Shown: one piece after another, positions 1-8,861 of the stretch
Layout: the number at the start of each line of letters is the position of its first letter
How positions within the stretch are numbered: the first letter of the stretch is position 1
Made by a program: the position numbers and the translations under genes
The notes under the pieces: model-generated
The model's database searches: none
Seen by the model: only the letters and a program-made list of their open reading frames with translations
Told to the model about the DNA's origin: nothing
NCBI RefSeq assembly: GCF_016625195.1
Contig: NZ_JACVUP010000014.1
Span: forward strand, 62,001-126,000
Length of the DNA stretch: 64,000 bases
Origin: Erwinia sp. S63
GTDB lineage: Bacteria > Pseudomonadota > Gammaproteobacteria > Enterobacterales > Enterobacteriaceae
Direction: 5' to 3'

Positions 1-30
1 GCAGCGTCAGTTGCGGCTGCCGGTGAGTGC

Positions 31-888
31 TCAGCCTGCTTTATCCGCATCCGGTTGAAAGAAGTCCGCCAGCAAAGTGCTGAACTGTTGATCGTGTTGA
101 CGATCGTCAGCCAGCTGGCGGCAAATTTCCCCTAAAGCCCGATAAAGCTGATCGGTGGCGAGTTCGCCCTGATTGAGCGTGGCAATCTCAACCATCTCCG
201 CAGCCCAGCGCCAGGCTTTTGGCAGCATGTCCGGGGCGGCTTTTTCCATTCGTTTCAGTAACGCCTGCTGGCTCTCCTGCATCTCTTCACGTAACGCTTC
301 GGCGGCACCCACACGGCTGGCATTGATCAGCATCGCCGAAGTCAGCAGGGTAATGCCTTTGTTGATACCGGCGTACGCCATCTTCAATGCTGAGGCGGCG
401 CCGTTTTCAGCGTTCATCACCCGTATCCGCAATCCATAATCACTTAACTGCGCCAGTTTTCCGGCATGGGGTCCTGCAAACCAGAAGCGCGGTCCGGTGG
501 GATTTTGCTCGCCCGGCGGCAAGCCAATAATCGCTGCATCGGCAAAGGGTGTGCCGGTGCTTTCGATCACCTGAGCCACCCGCCTTAGCGTCTCCGGACT
601 GATAGCGTTGCAATCCACATACAGCGGTTTATGAACAGCGGATTGCAACAGCGGGGCCATTTGCTGTGCCCAGCTGAGTGCCGATTCGGGCGGCAGGATT
701 GAAAGGATAATATCGGCCTCACACAGTGCCTCTGCGCTGCAGTCGACAATATTTGCCTGTTGTGCACGCTGTTGAGATTGGGCGGAGCGTTGGCTTAGCG
801 GGGTAATCACCCGCGCCCCGTGCTGGGCAAGTACAGCCCCGATGGCCGCGCCCATAGCGCCGGGTGCGGCGATAGCAATGGTTGTCAT
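31..888 (-). CDS. NAD(P)-binding beta-hydroxyacid dehydrogenase-like protein
   Basis: A 285-residue cytoplasmic protein of the 6-phosphogluconate/3-hydroxyisobutyrate dehydrogenase superfamily. The Rossmann glycine motif APGAMGAAIG lies at residues 8-17. The C-terminal half (from about residue 170) looks like the DUF1932-type helical domain and holds the conserved lysine region SALKMAYAGINKG. The ATG at 888 is chosen because GAAGGAG precedes it by about 8 nt; the upstream in-frame ATG gives an extension unlike the family. It is transcribed away from the short-chain dehydrogenase at 1183, with 294 bp of shared upstream DNA in which I see no clear operator. The substrate cannot be told from sequence. 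Family assignment is firm; the reaction is unknown. Confidence 0.85.
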   Translation of the reverse strand: MTTIAIAAPGAMGAAIGAVLAQHGARVITPLSQRSAQSQQRAQQANIVDCSAEALCEADIILSILPPESALSWAQQMAPLLQSAVHKPLYVDCNAISPETLRRVAQVIESTGTPFADAAIIGLPPGEQNPTGPRFWFAGPHAGKLAQLSDYGLRIRVMNAENGAASALKMAYAGINKGITLLTSAMLINASRVGAAEALREEMQESQQALLKRMEKAAPDMLPKAWRWAAEMVEIATLNQGELATDQLYRALGEICRQLADDRQHDQQFSTLLADFFQPDADKAG

Positions 889-1182
889 CACGATAACTCC
901 TTCAGGCATTAAGTTCTCAGTATGGAACGTGCTAAAAGGATCGTGTGCAGGGAAGTGCAAGCAAATACAACCGTTAACCCGATGCAGTTTTGCCCCGGCA
1001 CTTTTATTGCTGCTGACGGTGGCGCTGTGGACGATTTGGCGGGGAAGAAAACGGGCTGCAAGTGCTTATGTTCATTCCGGATCGTGATAATAACCGCATG
1101 ATTTGATAAGGCATATTTCACACGCTCAACCAGGCTTGATGGATGTTCTGCATGATATTGCGCATCCATCAAGGAGACCTGT

Positions 1183-1977
1183 ATGAAAATTGATTTGCAC
1201 GGTAAAACCGCATTAGTCACTGCCTCAACGGGCGGCATTGGCTTCGCCATCGCTCAGGGATTGGCTGAGAGTGGGGCGGAAGTGGTGCTTAACGGTCGCA
1301 GTGAAGCCTCGGTAAGCCGCGCGCGTGAGAAGCTGAATGGATTGGTGGCGGGGGCCAAAATTCATACTTTTATTGCCGATCTGGGTAGCGCGCAAGGCGT
1401 GAAGCAGTTGCTTAACGGGTTACCGCCCATCGATATTCTGGTCAACAATGCGGGGATTTACGGTCCGCAGGACTTTTACGCCACCGATGATGAAACCTGG
1501 GAAGCCTACTGGCAAACCAATGTGATGTCAGGCGTGCGACTGTCGCGCGCCTTGTTGCCGGAGATGGTGAAACGTGGCTGGGGCCGCGTGGTATTTATCT
1601 CTTCTGAGTCGGCGCGCAACATCCCCGCCGATATGGTGCATTACGGTGTGACTAAAACCGCGCAGCTCTCACTGGCGCGTGGGCTGGCGAAAGTGGCTGC
1701 AGGGAGTGGTGTGACGGTGAATAGCGTGTTGCCGGGCCCTACGATCTCCGATGGCTTTGCCGCAATGATGGAAGACGAGGTTAAGCGCACCGGAAAATCG
1801 TTAGAGGTGCTGGCAAAAGAGTTCGTGATGGCACAGCGTCCGAGTTCGGTGATTCAGCGCGCCGCCACAGTGGAAGAGGTGGCGAATATGGTGGTGTATG
1901 TGTGCTCGCAACAAGCTTCGGCCACCTCCGGCGCGGCATTGCGCGTCGATGGCGGTGTGGTGGATGACATTGTTTAA
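1183..1977 (+). CDS. SDR family oxidoreductase
   Basis: A classical short-chain dehydrogenase/reductase of 264 residues, the usual length. The cofactor loop reads TASTGGIG near residue 13, so the first glycine of TGxxxGxG is alanine. NNAG (in VNNAGIYG) is followed by the catalytic serine (FISSES) and the YGVTK Tyr-Lys pair. The C-terminus SGAALRVDGG is typical of 3-oxoacyl-ACP reductase-like SDRs. AGGAG lies 7 nt before the ATG. Substrate and physiological role are not determined. It is the divergent neighbour of the dehydrogenase at 31-888, and the two could act in one small oxidation pathway, but that is only inference. Confidence 0.88.
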   Translation: MKIDLHGKTALVTASTGGIGFAIAQGLAESGAEVVLNGRSEASVSRAREKLNGLVAGAKIHTFIADLGSAQGVKQLLNGLPPIDILVNNAGIYGPQDFYATDDETWEAYWQTNVMSGVRLSRALLPEMVKRGWGRVVFISSESARNIPADMVHYGVTKTAQLSLARGLAKVAAGSGVTVNSVLPGPTISDGFAAMMEDEVKRTGKSLEVLAKEFVMAQRPSSVIQRAATVEEVANMVVYVCSQQASATSGAALRVDGGVVDDIV

Positions 1978-2079
1978 CCCTTGATGGTAAGCACAAAACC
2001 GTAGCGGCGAGATCTATCGCACCTTCTGACAGCAATCAAGCTGCCAGAAAGTATTGCGCTGCTACGCTATCGACACGCA

Positions 2080-2120
2080 AAACACCAAGACAAAAGTTTA
2101 CACAGCAAAGCTTGGTGTTT
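2080..2120. promoter_or_regulatory. 10-bp perfect inverted repeat upstream of scsA
   Basis: AAACACCAAG at 2080-2089 is repeated as its exact complement CTTGGTGTTT at 2111-2120, separated by 21 bases. It ends 47 bp before the scsA start, where a promoter would lie. It could be a regulator site or a leader hairpin. No T-run follows, so it is unlikely to terminate the upstream gene. Confidence 0.45.
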
Positions 2121-2167
2121 CTGCTGCAAGTGCATAAAATGCCCGCACTTTACTCTGGGGCGATGGC

Positions 2168-2518
2168 ATGACCAAATCAGCACAACGCGCAAAATGGATT
2201 CTGGCACTGCTTTGTCTGGTGCTGGCGTTTTGTCTTGCCCAGCGTAGCTTTAATTTGCCGAGTGCCCCTCAGGCGCAGATCAGCGCCTCGTCGTTCAGCG
2301 ATCATGAAACGTTCGGCGGCGAAAAACTCTGCTCCATCAGCGGAAAATCACTGCACGCGGCTGCCCCGATTATCGACAGCGTCATGCCGTTTTTATTGAT
2401 GGTCGTGGCTCTGCTTACCACGCTATGTCCGTCCAATGCTGTTAGCGGCTATCGTCGCGAACCCCTCTTTCCGCCGATACAGCGGCGGCATCTGACCTTC
2501 TGTGTCTTCCGGGAATAA
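2168..2518 (+). CDS. scsA: Suppressor of copper sensitivity protein ScsA
   Basis: A 116-residue small membrane or exported protein at the head of the scs operon. It has an N-terminal hydrophobic segment (about residues 8-25), a central segment with a single Cys, a second hydrophobic stretch (about residues 66-86) and a basic tail with PLFPPIQRRHL. Its size and position directly ahead of scsB match Salmonella ScsA. Its molecular function is not established; the operon as a whole is linked to copper tolerance and periplasmic thiol redox. The ATG at 2168 is used; a second ATG at 2163 is out of frame. scsB follows after 49 nt. Confidence 0.75.
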   Translation: MTKSAQRAKWILALLCLVLAFCLAQRSFNLPSAPQAQISASSFSDHETFGGEKLCSISGKSLHAAAPIIDSVMPFLLMVVALLTTLCPSNAVSGYRREPLFPPIQRRHLTFCVFRE

Positions 2519-2567
2519 CACCACGCTGTCCATCGCGTAAACCTTGTTATTCACCGGAGAAAAATTA

Positions 2568-4568
2568 ATGAATCTCTTTATCAGGAGCCTGTTGCTCCTG
2601 TTGGTCAGCTGCACGAATATTGTGCACGCTGCCGACACAGGCTGGCTGCGTAATGCACAAAACAGCCATGCAGAAGTGCGCTTACGCAGCGCGAACAATG
2701 GCGCTGATGCGCAAATATTGCTGGATATCCGCCTGGAAAAGGGTTGGAAAACCTACTGGCGGTCACCGGGCGAAGGCGGCGTGGCCCCTGAAATTCGCTG
2801 GCAAACGCCCGACGTTAATGCCCAGTGGCATTGGCCAGCACCTGCTCGTTTTGACGTGAGCGGACTCACCACCCAAGGCTATAAAGGCGATATCACGCTG
2901 CCGATCGAGTTGGCTAGGGTGTCAGATAAACACCTCGCCGGCACGCTCACGCTGTCGACCTGTAGCGATGTCTGCATTCTGACCGATTTCCCTTTCACGC
3001 TGGATCTCGACCAGCAGGCTGACCCCGATTTTGCCCGCGATTACGCCCAGGCGATGGGGCAGATCCCCGCTGAAAGCGGTTTGACCGATCAACTCGACGT
3101 CAGCAACGTCAATGGCGAACTCCAAATCCGCGCTCAGCGTCAGGGTGGATGGACTAAACCTGAGCTGTTCTTCGACTATCCACAAGGCAGCATGCTGGCT
3201 GCACCGCAGATCACGGTGAAGGGCGACATACTCAGCGCTCGGGTCGCGGTCACCGATGAGTGGGGCGAAGCAGCACCCGATTTGCGCGGTAAAACCTTGT
3301 CGCTGGTGGTTGTTGACGCGGGTATTGCCCAGCAAAGTTCGGTGATCATCGGCGCTCAGCCCCTTGTCTCCGACAGCACATCACAAACCCTATGGTCGGT
3401 GATATTGCTGGCGCTGTTGGGCGGATTGATCCTCAATCTCATGCCTTGTGTGCTGCCGGTACTGGCGATCAAACTCAGTAGTCTGGTGCAGCAACAGGGG
3501 CAACCACGCCGTCAGACACGGCAGCAGTTCCTCGCCTCTAGTGCCGGGATCCTTTTCTCGTTTTTGCTGCTGGCCGCCTTGATGACCGGCCTGCGGCTAA
3601 GCGGGCAGGCGCTGGGCTGGGGCATCCAGTTCCAGAGCAGTGGTTTCCTGCTATTGATGGTACTGGTGATGTTCCTGTTCACCGCCAGTCTGTTCGATTT
3701 GCTGCATTTCCGTTTACCTTCCGGTCTTAACACCCGACTGGCAACGCAGGGCGGTAATGGACTGCTGGGCCATTTTGGTCAGGGGGCATTTGCCACCTTA
3801 CTGGCGACGCCGTGCAGCGCGCCGTTTATGGGCACCGCAGTAGCCTATGCGCTAACCGCACCGTTGCCGCAGCTGTGGCTGCTGTTTGCGGCACTCGGTA
3901 TCGGTATGAGCCTGCCGTGGCTGTTGGTGGCGGCATTGCCAGGTTTGGCGCGCTGCCTGCCACGTCCGGGGCGCTGGATGATTCATCTGCGTACTCTGCT
4001 TGGTCTATTAATGCTGCTCGCCACCTTCTGGCTGGTCACACTGTTGATCCCGCATTGGGGTAACACTATTGCCATGGTGCTGGGTGGCGTATTGCTGCTG
4101 GTGCTGTGTGGCTGGTTAATTCAGCGTCGTGCGCTGCAACAAGCCGGTGTGGTGTTTATCACCCTGACGTTGGTGGCAGCGGTATTTCTGATGACGCGCA
4201 TCCAGCCGGAGGAGGAAACGCTGTACTGGCAGCCGCTGACCGAAGCGGCAATCAATCAGGCGCTGGAACAGGATAAACGTGTGTTTGTCGATGTCACCGC
4301 CGACTGGTGTATCACCTGCAAAGTGAATAAATCACGCGTGCTGAATCAACCTGACGTGCGCGCCGCGCTGAAAGCCGACGATGTGGTGCTGCTGCGCGGT
4401 GACTGGACCCAACCCGATCCGGCGATTGGTGAATTCCTGCGTAAACGCGACCGTGTCGCCATCCCTTTTAACCAAATTTATGGCCCGGCACTGCCGCATG
4501 GCCACATTTTGTCACCGCTGCTGAGTCGTGAAGCGGTGATTTCTACTCTCTCTGAGGCCAAAAAATGA
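2568..4568 (+). CDS. scsB: ScsB, DsbD-like membrane thiol-disulfide transporter
   Basis: A 666-residue inner-membrane protein that moves reducing equivalents from cytoplasmic thioredoxin to periplasmic partners. A signal peptide (residues 1-21) leads into an N-terminal periplasmic domain with the pair C132/C136 (CSDVC). An eight-helix transmembrane core carries C294 (LMPCVLPVLAIK) and C416 (ATPCSAPFMGT). A C-terminal thioredoxin-like domain has C581/C584 (DWCITCK). All three redox pairs of a DsbD-type relay are therefore present. The ATG at 2568 follows CGGAGA; a TTG 24 bp upstream is less likely. Its stop overlaps the scsC start (ATGA), indicating coupled translation. In Salmonella ScsB is the reductant for ScsC. 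Confidence 0.93.
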   Translation: MNLFIRSLLLLLVSCTNIVHAADTGWLRNAQNSHAEVRLRSANNGADAQILLDIRLEKGWKTYWRSPGEGGVAPEIRWQTPDVNAQWHWPAPARFDVSGLTTQGYKGDITLPIELARVSDKHLAGTLTLSTCSDVCILTDFPFTLDLDQQADPDFARDYAQAMGQIPAESGLTDQLDVSNVNGELQIRAQRQGGWTKPELFFDYPQGSMLAAPQITVKGDILSARVAVTDEWGEAAPDLRGKTLSLVVVDAGIAQQSSVIIGAQPLVSDSTSQTLWSVILLALLGGLILNLMPCVLPVLAIKLSSLVQQQGQPRRQTRQQFLASSAGILFSFLLLAALMTGLRLSGQALGWGIQFQSSGFLLLMVLVMFLFTASLFDLLHFRLPSGLNTRLATQGGNGLLGHFGQGAFATLLATPCSAPFMGTAVAYALTAPLPQLWLLFAALGIGMSLPWLLVAALPGLARCLPRPGRWMIHLRTLLGLLMLLATFWLVTLLIPHWGNTIAMVLGGVLLLVLCGWLIQRRALQQAGVVFITLTLVAAVFLMTRIQPEEETLYWQPLTEAAINQALEQDKRVFVDVTADWCITCKVNKSRVLNQPDVRAALKADDVVLLRGDWTQPDPAIGEFLRKRDRVAIPFNQIYGPALPHGHILSPLLSREAVISTLSEAKK

Positions 4569-5290
4569 TCAAGAAATCCCTGTTACTGTCACTGATGTTT
4601 CTGACGCTTCCTGTACTGGCGGCGGCACCTTTTACCCCTGAGCAAGAAGCGCGTATTAAAGAGCTGATTCGTGAAACGCTGGTGCAGAATCCGGCGATTC
4701 TGGCTGAAGCGGCTGATGCATTTGATAAAGAAGCGGCGAAACAGCAGCAGAGCGTTGTCGCGCAGATGGTGAAGAAAAACCACGATGCCTTGTTTAACGA
4801 TGCGGGCTCGCCACGCATCGGCGCTGAAAAACCAGCACTGACGCTGGTGTATTTCACTGATTACAACTGCGTGTTCTGCAAGAAGTTCGATGCGGATATC
4901 GAGAAACTGCTGAAAACTTATCCTCAAGTGGCGGTGGTATTGAAACCGCTGCCGTATCGTGCCGAGACATCATTGACCTCCGCGCGTCTTGCGTTAACGG
5001 TTTGGGAACAACAACCTAAAAACTTCCTGAAACTCCATGAGCGCTTAATGGCGAAAAAGGGTAACCACGATGAGGCGAGCATTGCAGCGGCGCTGGATAA
5101 AACCGGCATTAAGCTGAAAGAACCCAGCAAAGCCAGCCTCGACACCATCAACGAAAACCTGACGCTGGCGCAGCAGTTAGGTGTTCAGGGCACGCCTGCT
5201 ACGCTGGTGGGCAATGAGCTGATCAGCGGCGCGGTGCCTTATGCGCAACTGGAAGCGGCAGTGAAAGGCGCGTTGCAGGCGAAGCCATGA
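4565..5290 (+). CDS. scsC: ScsC, periplasmic DsbA/DsbG-like thiol oxidoreductase
   Basis: A 241-residue exported protein with a signal peptide ending near VLAAA (residue 20). An N-terminal charged helical segment follows (residues 25-75, rich in E, A, K and Q); in Proteus ScsC such a segment forms a trimer. The catalytic thioredoxin fold has C102-V-F-C105 and a cis-proline loop GVQGTPATLVG near the C-terminus. The CVFC active site differs from the CPYC of Salmonella ScsC, so the redox potential may differ. Likely substrates are misoxidised or copper-damaged periplasmic proteins, with ScsB as partner. It overlaps both scsB and scsD by 4 nt. Confidence 0.92.
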   Translation: MIKKSLLLSLMFLTLPVLAAAPFTPEQEARIKELIRETLVQNPAILAEAADAFDKEAAKQQQSVVAQMVKKNHDALFNDAGSPRIGAEKPALTLVYFTDYNCVFCKKFDADIEKLLKTYPQVAVVLKPLPYRAETSLTSARLALTVWEQQPKNFLKLHERLMAKKGNHDEASIAAALDKTGIKLKEPSKASLDTINENLTLAQQLGVQGTPATLVGNELISGAVPYAQLEAAVKGALQAKP

Positions 5291-5790
5291 TGCGTCTCAA
5301 GCGCTGGCTGCGTGAAGCAGCAGTGCTGGTGCTGATCGCCGCGGCGATAATTTGGGGCATGGATTGGCTGCGCGCCCCGCAGCTGCCAGCCGATCTGGCA
5401 CAACAGCCGCTAACGACGCTGCAAGGCGAAGTCAATCTGGCCACATTAAGCCAGGACAAGCCGGTGCTGGTGTATGTGTGGGCCACCTGGTGTGGGGTGT
5501 GCAAACTCACCACGCCCACGGTGGCTGCGCTCAGCCAGAACGGCACGCAGGTGGTGACTGTGGCGCTGCGATCGGGGGATGACCCGCGTGTCGCGACCTG
5601 GCTGGAGAAGAAAGGTCTGCGTGGTCCGGCGGTGAACGATGAAAACGGTGCAGTGAGTCAACGCTGGGACATCAGCGTGACACCGACCTTTATCGTATTG
5701 CAGCAGGGTAAAGTGGTGAGCACCACCACTGGCTGGAGCAGCAGTTGGGGATTGAAATTGCGGCTCTGGTGGGCGGAAAAATTTAGCTAA
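5287..5790 (+). CDS. scsD: ScsD, membrane-anchored TlpA-like thioredoxin
   Basis: A 167-residue protein with one N-terminal signal anchor (about residues 11-27) and a periplasmic TlpA/ResA-type thioredoxin domain. The active site is C69-G-V-C72 in ATWCGVCK, and the cis-proline loop is SVTPTFIVL. It starts inside the scsC stop (ATGA) and is the last gene of the operon, followed by a strong intrinsic terminator at 5859. Gene order scsABCD and all domain types match the Salmonella copper-tolerance operon, so the assignment is secure. The specific redox client is unknown. Confidence 0.92.
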   Translation: MMRLKRWLREAAVLVLIAAAIIWGMDWLRAPQLPADLAQQPLTTLQGEVNLATLSQDKPVLVYVWATWCGVCKLTTPTVAALSQNGTQVVTVALRSGDDPRVATWLEKKGLRGPAVNDENGAVSQRWDISVTPTFIVLQQGKVVSTTTGWSSSWGLKLRLWWAEKFS

Positions 5791-5858
5791 CGCGTAAGAG
5801 GGTGTCAGATCGCGTTAAACAGCGTATTGACTGACAGATAGGGTTATAGCTTAGTCAT

Positions 5859-5890
5859 GCTGCCACTTCTCGAAGTGGCAGCTTTTTTTT
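5859..5890 (+). terminator. Intrinsic terminator of the scs operon
   Basis: A 10-bp perfect stem (GCTGCCACTT at 5859 with its complement ending at 5882), a 4-nt loop, then eight T residues. It is directional for the plus strand. Confidence 0.93.
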
Positions 5891-6057
5891 CGTGCTAAGG
5901 CAAACGAATGTCGTGAAGGCACCGCGTTAGCGGCGCGAGGACCGCCAGCCCCAAAGTGGCCCCAGACTGCCTTAACGCTAATCGTTTAACTGCCAGGCGA
6001 CAATCCCGCAGGAACTCATGCACTATCCAGGAATGCACCTGCATGTGTCTCAGCCAT

Positions 6058-6387
6058 CTACCGCGCCCCGAGAAAATCCTCGCGCTGCGGTGTAAAAGTA
6101 TCCAGCAGCGTACCCGCTTCCAGACAAACGCAGCCGTGAACAACATTGGGCGCTTTATACAACGTATCTCCAGCGCCGACCTCCTGCGTAACCCCATCAA
6201 TCGTAAAAGCAAAACGGCCCGACAACACATAGGTCAGTTGCTCATGCGGATGATGATGCAATGGCCCAACGGCATCTTTCTCAAAGGTCACTTCGACCGC
6301 CATCATTCGTCCCCCGTGTGCCATGACTCGCCTCTTCACGCCGTTACCAAGGTCTTCCTGAATGGTTGCGCTTTTATAAATAAACAT
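6058..6387 (-). CDS. kdgF: KdgF-like cupin (unsaturated uronate linearisation)
   Basis: A 109-residue single-domain cupin. The metal site is visible as H44, H46 and Q50 in GPLHHHPHEQLTYVLSG plus H84 in APNVVHG, the arrangement seen in KdgF. KdgF opens the 4,5-unsaturated monouronate released by polysaccharide lyases to the linear ketouronate. The first residues (EDLGNGVKRRVMAHG) also resemble KdgF. It is divergent from the isomerase gene at 6516, and the 128-bp intergenic region has a KdgR-type box, which supports a uronate role. Other small cupins share the fold, so the symbol is a well-supported inference, not proof. Confidence 0.8.
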   Translation of the reverse strand: MFIYKSATIQEDLGNGVKRRVMAHGGRMMAVEVTFEKDAVGPLHHHPHEQLTYVLSGRFAFTIDGVTQEVGAGDTLYKAPNVVHGCVCLEAGTLLDTFTPQREDFLGAR

Positions 6388-6478
6388 GGGTTCTCCTCAC
6401 CAGTGACTTCATTAATGTGTGAAGTAACTCACACCGAAAGGGGCATTTCAGGGCTGCATTTTAGCGCACCTTGATTAA

Positions 6479-6498
6479 AATGAAACAGTGTTTCAATT
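6479..6498. promoter_or_regulatory. KdgR-type operator
   Basis: AATGAAACAGTGTTTCAATT contains the perfect dyad TGAAAC-N3-GTTTCA and fits the KdgR box pattern of enterobacterial pectin genes. It lies 17 bp before the isomerase start and 92 bp before the kdgF-like start. It differs at two positions from the box at 13655. Confidence 0.75.
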
Positions 6499-6515
6499 TA
6501 ATCTGAGGATGGATC

Positions 6516-7151
6516 ATGAAAATCGCTTTGATGATGGAAAATAGCCAGGCCGCTAAGAACGCAACCGTATGGAAAGAGCTGCAAACCGTCGCGCAACCGC
6601 TCGGCCATCAGGTATTCAACGTCGGCATGAGCGACGAGCAGGATCATCATCTGACCTATATTCATCTCGGTATCATGGCCAGCGTCCTGCTGAACAGCAA
6701 AGCGGTGGATTTTGTGGTCGCCGGTTGCGGCACCGGACAGGGCGCTTTGGTATCTCTCAACCTGCACCCTGGCGTGGTGTGTGGCTACTGTATCGATCCC
6801 GCTGATGCTTATCTGTTTGCGCAGATCAACAATGGCAATGCGCTTTCGCTGCCGTTCGCCAAAGGTTTTGGCTGGGGTGCCGAGCTAAATCTGCGCTTTA
6901 TCTTCGAGAAAGCCTTCACCGGCGAGAAAGGCCTGGGCTATCCGCCAGAGCGCAAAGAGCCGCAGGTGCGCAATGCGGGCATTCTCAATGAAGTCAAAGC
7001 CGCGCTGCTGAAAGACAATTACCTGGATTCACTGCGCGCGCTGGACCCTGAGTTGGTGAAAACTGCCGTGAGCGGGGCGCGTCTGCAGGAGTGCCTGTTC
7101 GAGCACGGACAGAATCAGGATATCGTGCGATACGTGCGTGAATTGCTGTAA
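6516..7151 (+). CDS. RpiB/LacAB-type sugar isomerase, probable ketouronate isomerase
   Basis: A 211-residue member of the RpiB/LacA/LacB isomerase family. The phosphate/substrate loop motif GCGTGQG is at residues 70-76 (C71 is the catalytic-type cysteine). The protein is longer than RpiB (about 150), with a C-terminal extension from about residue 145. Enzymes of this family (DhuI type) can replace KduI and isomerise 4-deoxy-5-ketouronate. A KdgR-type box just upstream and the divergent kdgF-like gene make that role likely here. GAGG lies about 9 nt before the ATG. Ribose-5-phosphate isomerase activity is less likely because of length and context. Confidence 0.75.
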   Translation: MKIALMMENSQAAKNATVWKELQTVAQPLGHQVFNVGMSDEQDHHLTYIHLGIMASVLLNSKAVDFVVAGCGTGQGALVSLNLHPGVVCGYCIDPADAYLFAQINNGNALSLPFAKGFGWGAELNLRFIFEKAFTGEKGLGYPPERKEPQVRNAGILNEVKAALLKDNYLDSLRALDPELVKTAVSGARLQECLFEHGQNQDIVRYVRELL

Positions 7152-7172
7152 AGCGGCACCGTTAAGCGTCAA

Positions 7173-7200
7173 ATCAGGTGCGCATTGATGCGCACCTGAT
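7173..7200. terminator. Hairpin between convergent genes
   Basis: A 12-bp perfect stem (7173-7184 with 7189-7200) and TTGA loop lie between the isomerase stop and the ABC ATPase stop. There is no strong T-run on either strand, so it is a transcript-end or stabilising hairpin, not a clear intrinsic terminator. Confidence 0.55.
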
Positions 7201-7238
7201 CAAACATTTAGTGTTGTCGTTAAAGCCACCTGAAGCGT

Positions 7239-7985
7239 TTAGGTTCGACTCGACTCCACCAGCATCTGCGTATAACCCACCTGCGCCCGATTCCCCACCA
7301 ATGCATCAACATCCAGCGTCTCCAGCACTTTCCCGTGCTGCATCACCGCAACCCGATGACACAAATGCGCCACCACGCCGAGATCGTGTGTCACCATCAA
7401 ATAGGTAAGATTCTCCTGCTGCTGTAAATCACTCAACAGGTTCAGGATCTCTGCCTGCACCGACACATCCAGCGCTGAGGTTGGCTCATCCAGTAATAGC
7501 ACGCGCGGTTCGAGGATCAGCGCACGCGCAATGGCCACACGTTGGCGCTGACCGCCAGACAGCTGATGCGGATAGCGGGTCTGCCATGCCCGGTTCAATC
7601 CAACCTTTTCCAGCATCGCAATGACCCGCTCTGTACGTTGTCCGATACCGTGAATATGCAGCGGCTCTTCAAGAATGTCGCCAATAGTATGGCGCGGATG
7701 CAACGAGCCATAAGGATCCTGGAACACCATCTGCACCTCGCGGCAGCGGGCGCGGGAAATGCGATGCTCCAGTTTTTCTCCGGCAATCGCTAGCTCACCA
7801 TCCCAATGGGTAAACAGCCCGGCAAGGCATTTCAGCACCGTGGTTTTCCCCGATCCGGACTCGCCGACCAGGCCAAAAATTTCCCCTTCACGCACCGACA
7901 AATTAACGTCATACAGCACCTGATTGCGCTGTTCATCTTCGCCGAAGCTCAGGTTAAGGTGACTTATACGGATCATCTCGCTCAT
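7239..7985 (-). CDS. Dipeptide/oligosaccharide-type ABC transporter ATP-binding protein (DppF-like)
   Basis: A 248-residue ATPase with Walker A GESGSGKTT (about residue 42), Q-loop FQDPYGS, signature LSGGQRQRVAIARAL, Walker B VLLLDEPTSALD and switch histidine MVTHD. It is one of two ATPases in a five-gene cluster (binding protein, two permeases, two ATPases) transcribed from about 12388 down to 7239. It is the last gene of the cluster. AAGGAG precedes the ATG at 7985 by about 6 nt. Architecture is that of the peptide/nickel (PepT) family, which also includes oligosaccharide importers. The KdgR-boxed neighbours argue for a sugar-acid ligand. Confidence 0.9.
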   Translation of the reverse strand: MSEMIRISHLNLSFGEDEQRNQVLYDVNLSVREGEIFGLVGESGSGKTTVLKCLAGLFTHWDGELAIAGEKLEHRISRARCREVQMVFQDPYGSLHPRHTIGDILEEPLHIHGIGQRTERVIAMLEKVGLNRAWQTRYPHQLSGGQRQRVAIARALILEPRVLLLDEPTSALDVSVQAEILNLLSDLQQQENLTYLMVTHDLGVVAHLCHRVAVMQHGKVLETLDVDALVGNRAQVGYTQMLVESSRT

Positions 7986-7994
7986 GCTCTCTCC

Positions 7995-8861
7995 TTAAGG
8001 TTGTAACCAGCTGGCCTGACGTTGCAGCACCGGCAACCGCGAGCGGCGCGCATCCATATCCGGCAGCGCGGCTAATAATCCCTGGGTATAAGGATGCTGG
8101 GCGTGATCGAGCTGATCGGCGGCCAGCGACTCGACCACGCGGCCGGCATACATCACTAACACGCGATCGCAAAAGCGCCGCACCAGATTGAGGTCGTGAC
8201 TGATGAAAATCAGCCCCAGCCCGCGCTGTTGCACCAGTTCATCCAGCAGCGTCAGCACCTGCAAGCGTACGGAAACATCCAGCGCTGAGGTCGGTTCATC
8301 GGCAATCAGCAGTTCCGGGTCGGTAATCAGCATCATGGCGATCATCACGCGCTGTCCCTGACCGCCTGAAATCTCATGCGGATAACACTGATAAACGCGC
8401 TGGGGATCGCGAATCTGCACCACTTCGAGCATCTCCATTGCTCGCTGACGTGCAATGTCACGCTGCCCCGGATGATGGCTGCGCCAGGCTTCGGCAATTT
8501 GTTCGCCCACGCGTACCACCGGATTCAGCGAGTATTTGGGGTCCTGCATGATCATCGAAATACGCTTGCCGCGCACGGCACGCATCTGTGCAGGGGAAGC
8601 CCGCAGCAGATCGACATCAGCAAACTGCATGCGCTGGGCGGTCACTTGCGCGCTGCGCGGATGCAGCTGCAACAGCGCGCGGCCCACCGTGGATTTGCCC
8701 GAGCCCGATTCACCGACAATCGCCAGCTTCTCCTTACCCAACTGGAAGGAGATGCCGCGCACCGCTGGAGTCATCTGGCGGCCATTGACGAAATTAACCT
8801 GAAGATCCTGCACGTCGAGCAGGGGTGCAGCGCTATTCGCTGCGGGGATCGAGGATGTCAC
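7995..8861 (-). CDS. Dipeptide/oligosaccharide-type ABC transporter ATP-binding protein (DppD-like)
   Basis: An ATPase of about 288 residues with Walker A GESGSGKST, Q-loop MQDPKYSLNP, signature ISGGQGQRVMIAMML, Walker B LLIADEPTSALD and ISHDLNLV. A C-terminal region with QHPYTQGLL is typical of DppD/OppD. The GTG at 8861 is proposed because AGGAG lies 9 nt ahead. The ATG at 8870 has the ribosome site directly abutting it, so the start is uncertain by three codons. The gene begins inside the permease gene 8833-9738, an overlap of about 29 nt, which suggests tight coupling. Confidence 0.88.
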   Translation of the reverse strand: MTSSIPAANSAAPLLDVQDLQVNFVNGRQMTPAVRGISFQLGKEKLAIVGESGSGKSTVGRALLQLHPRSAQVTAQRMQFADVDLLRASPAQMRAVRGKRISMIMQDPKYSLNPVVRVGEQIAEAWRSHHPGQRDIARQRAMEMLEVVQIRDPQRVYQCYPHEISGGQGQRVMIAMMLITDPELLIADEPTSALDVSVRLQVLTLLDELVQQRGLGLIFISHDLNLVRRFCDRVLVMYAGRVVESLAADQLDHAQHPYTQGLLAALPDMDARRSRLPVLQRQASWLQP

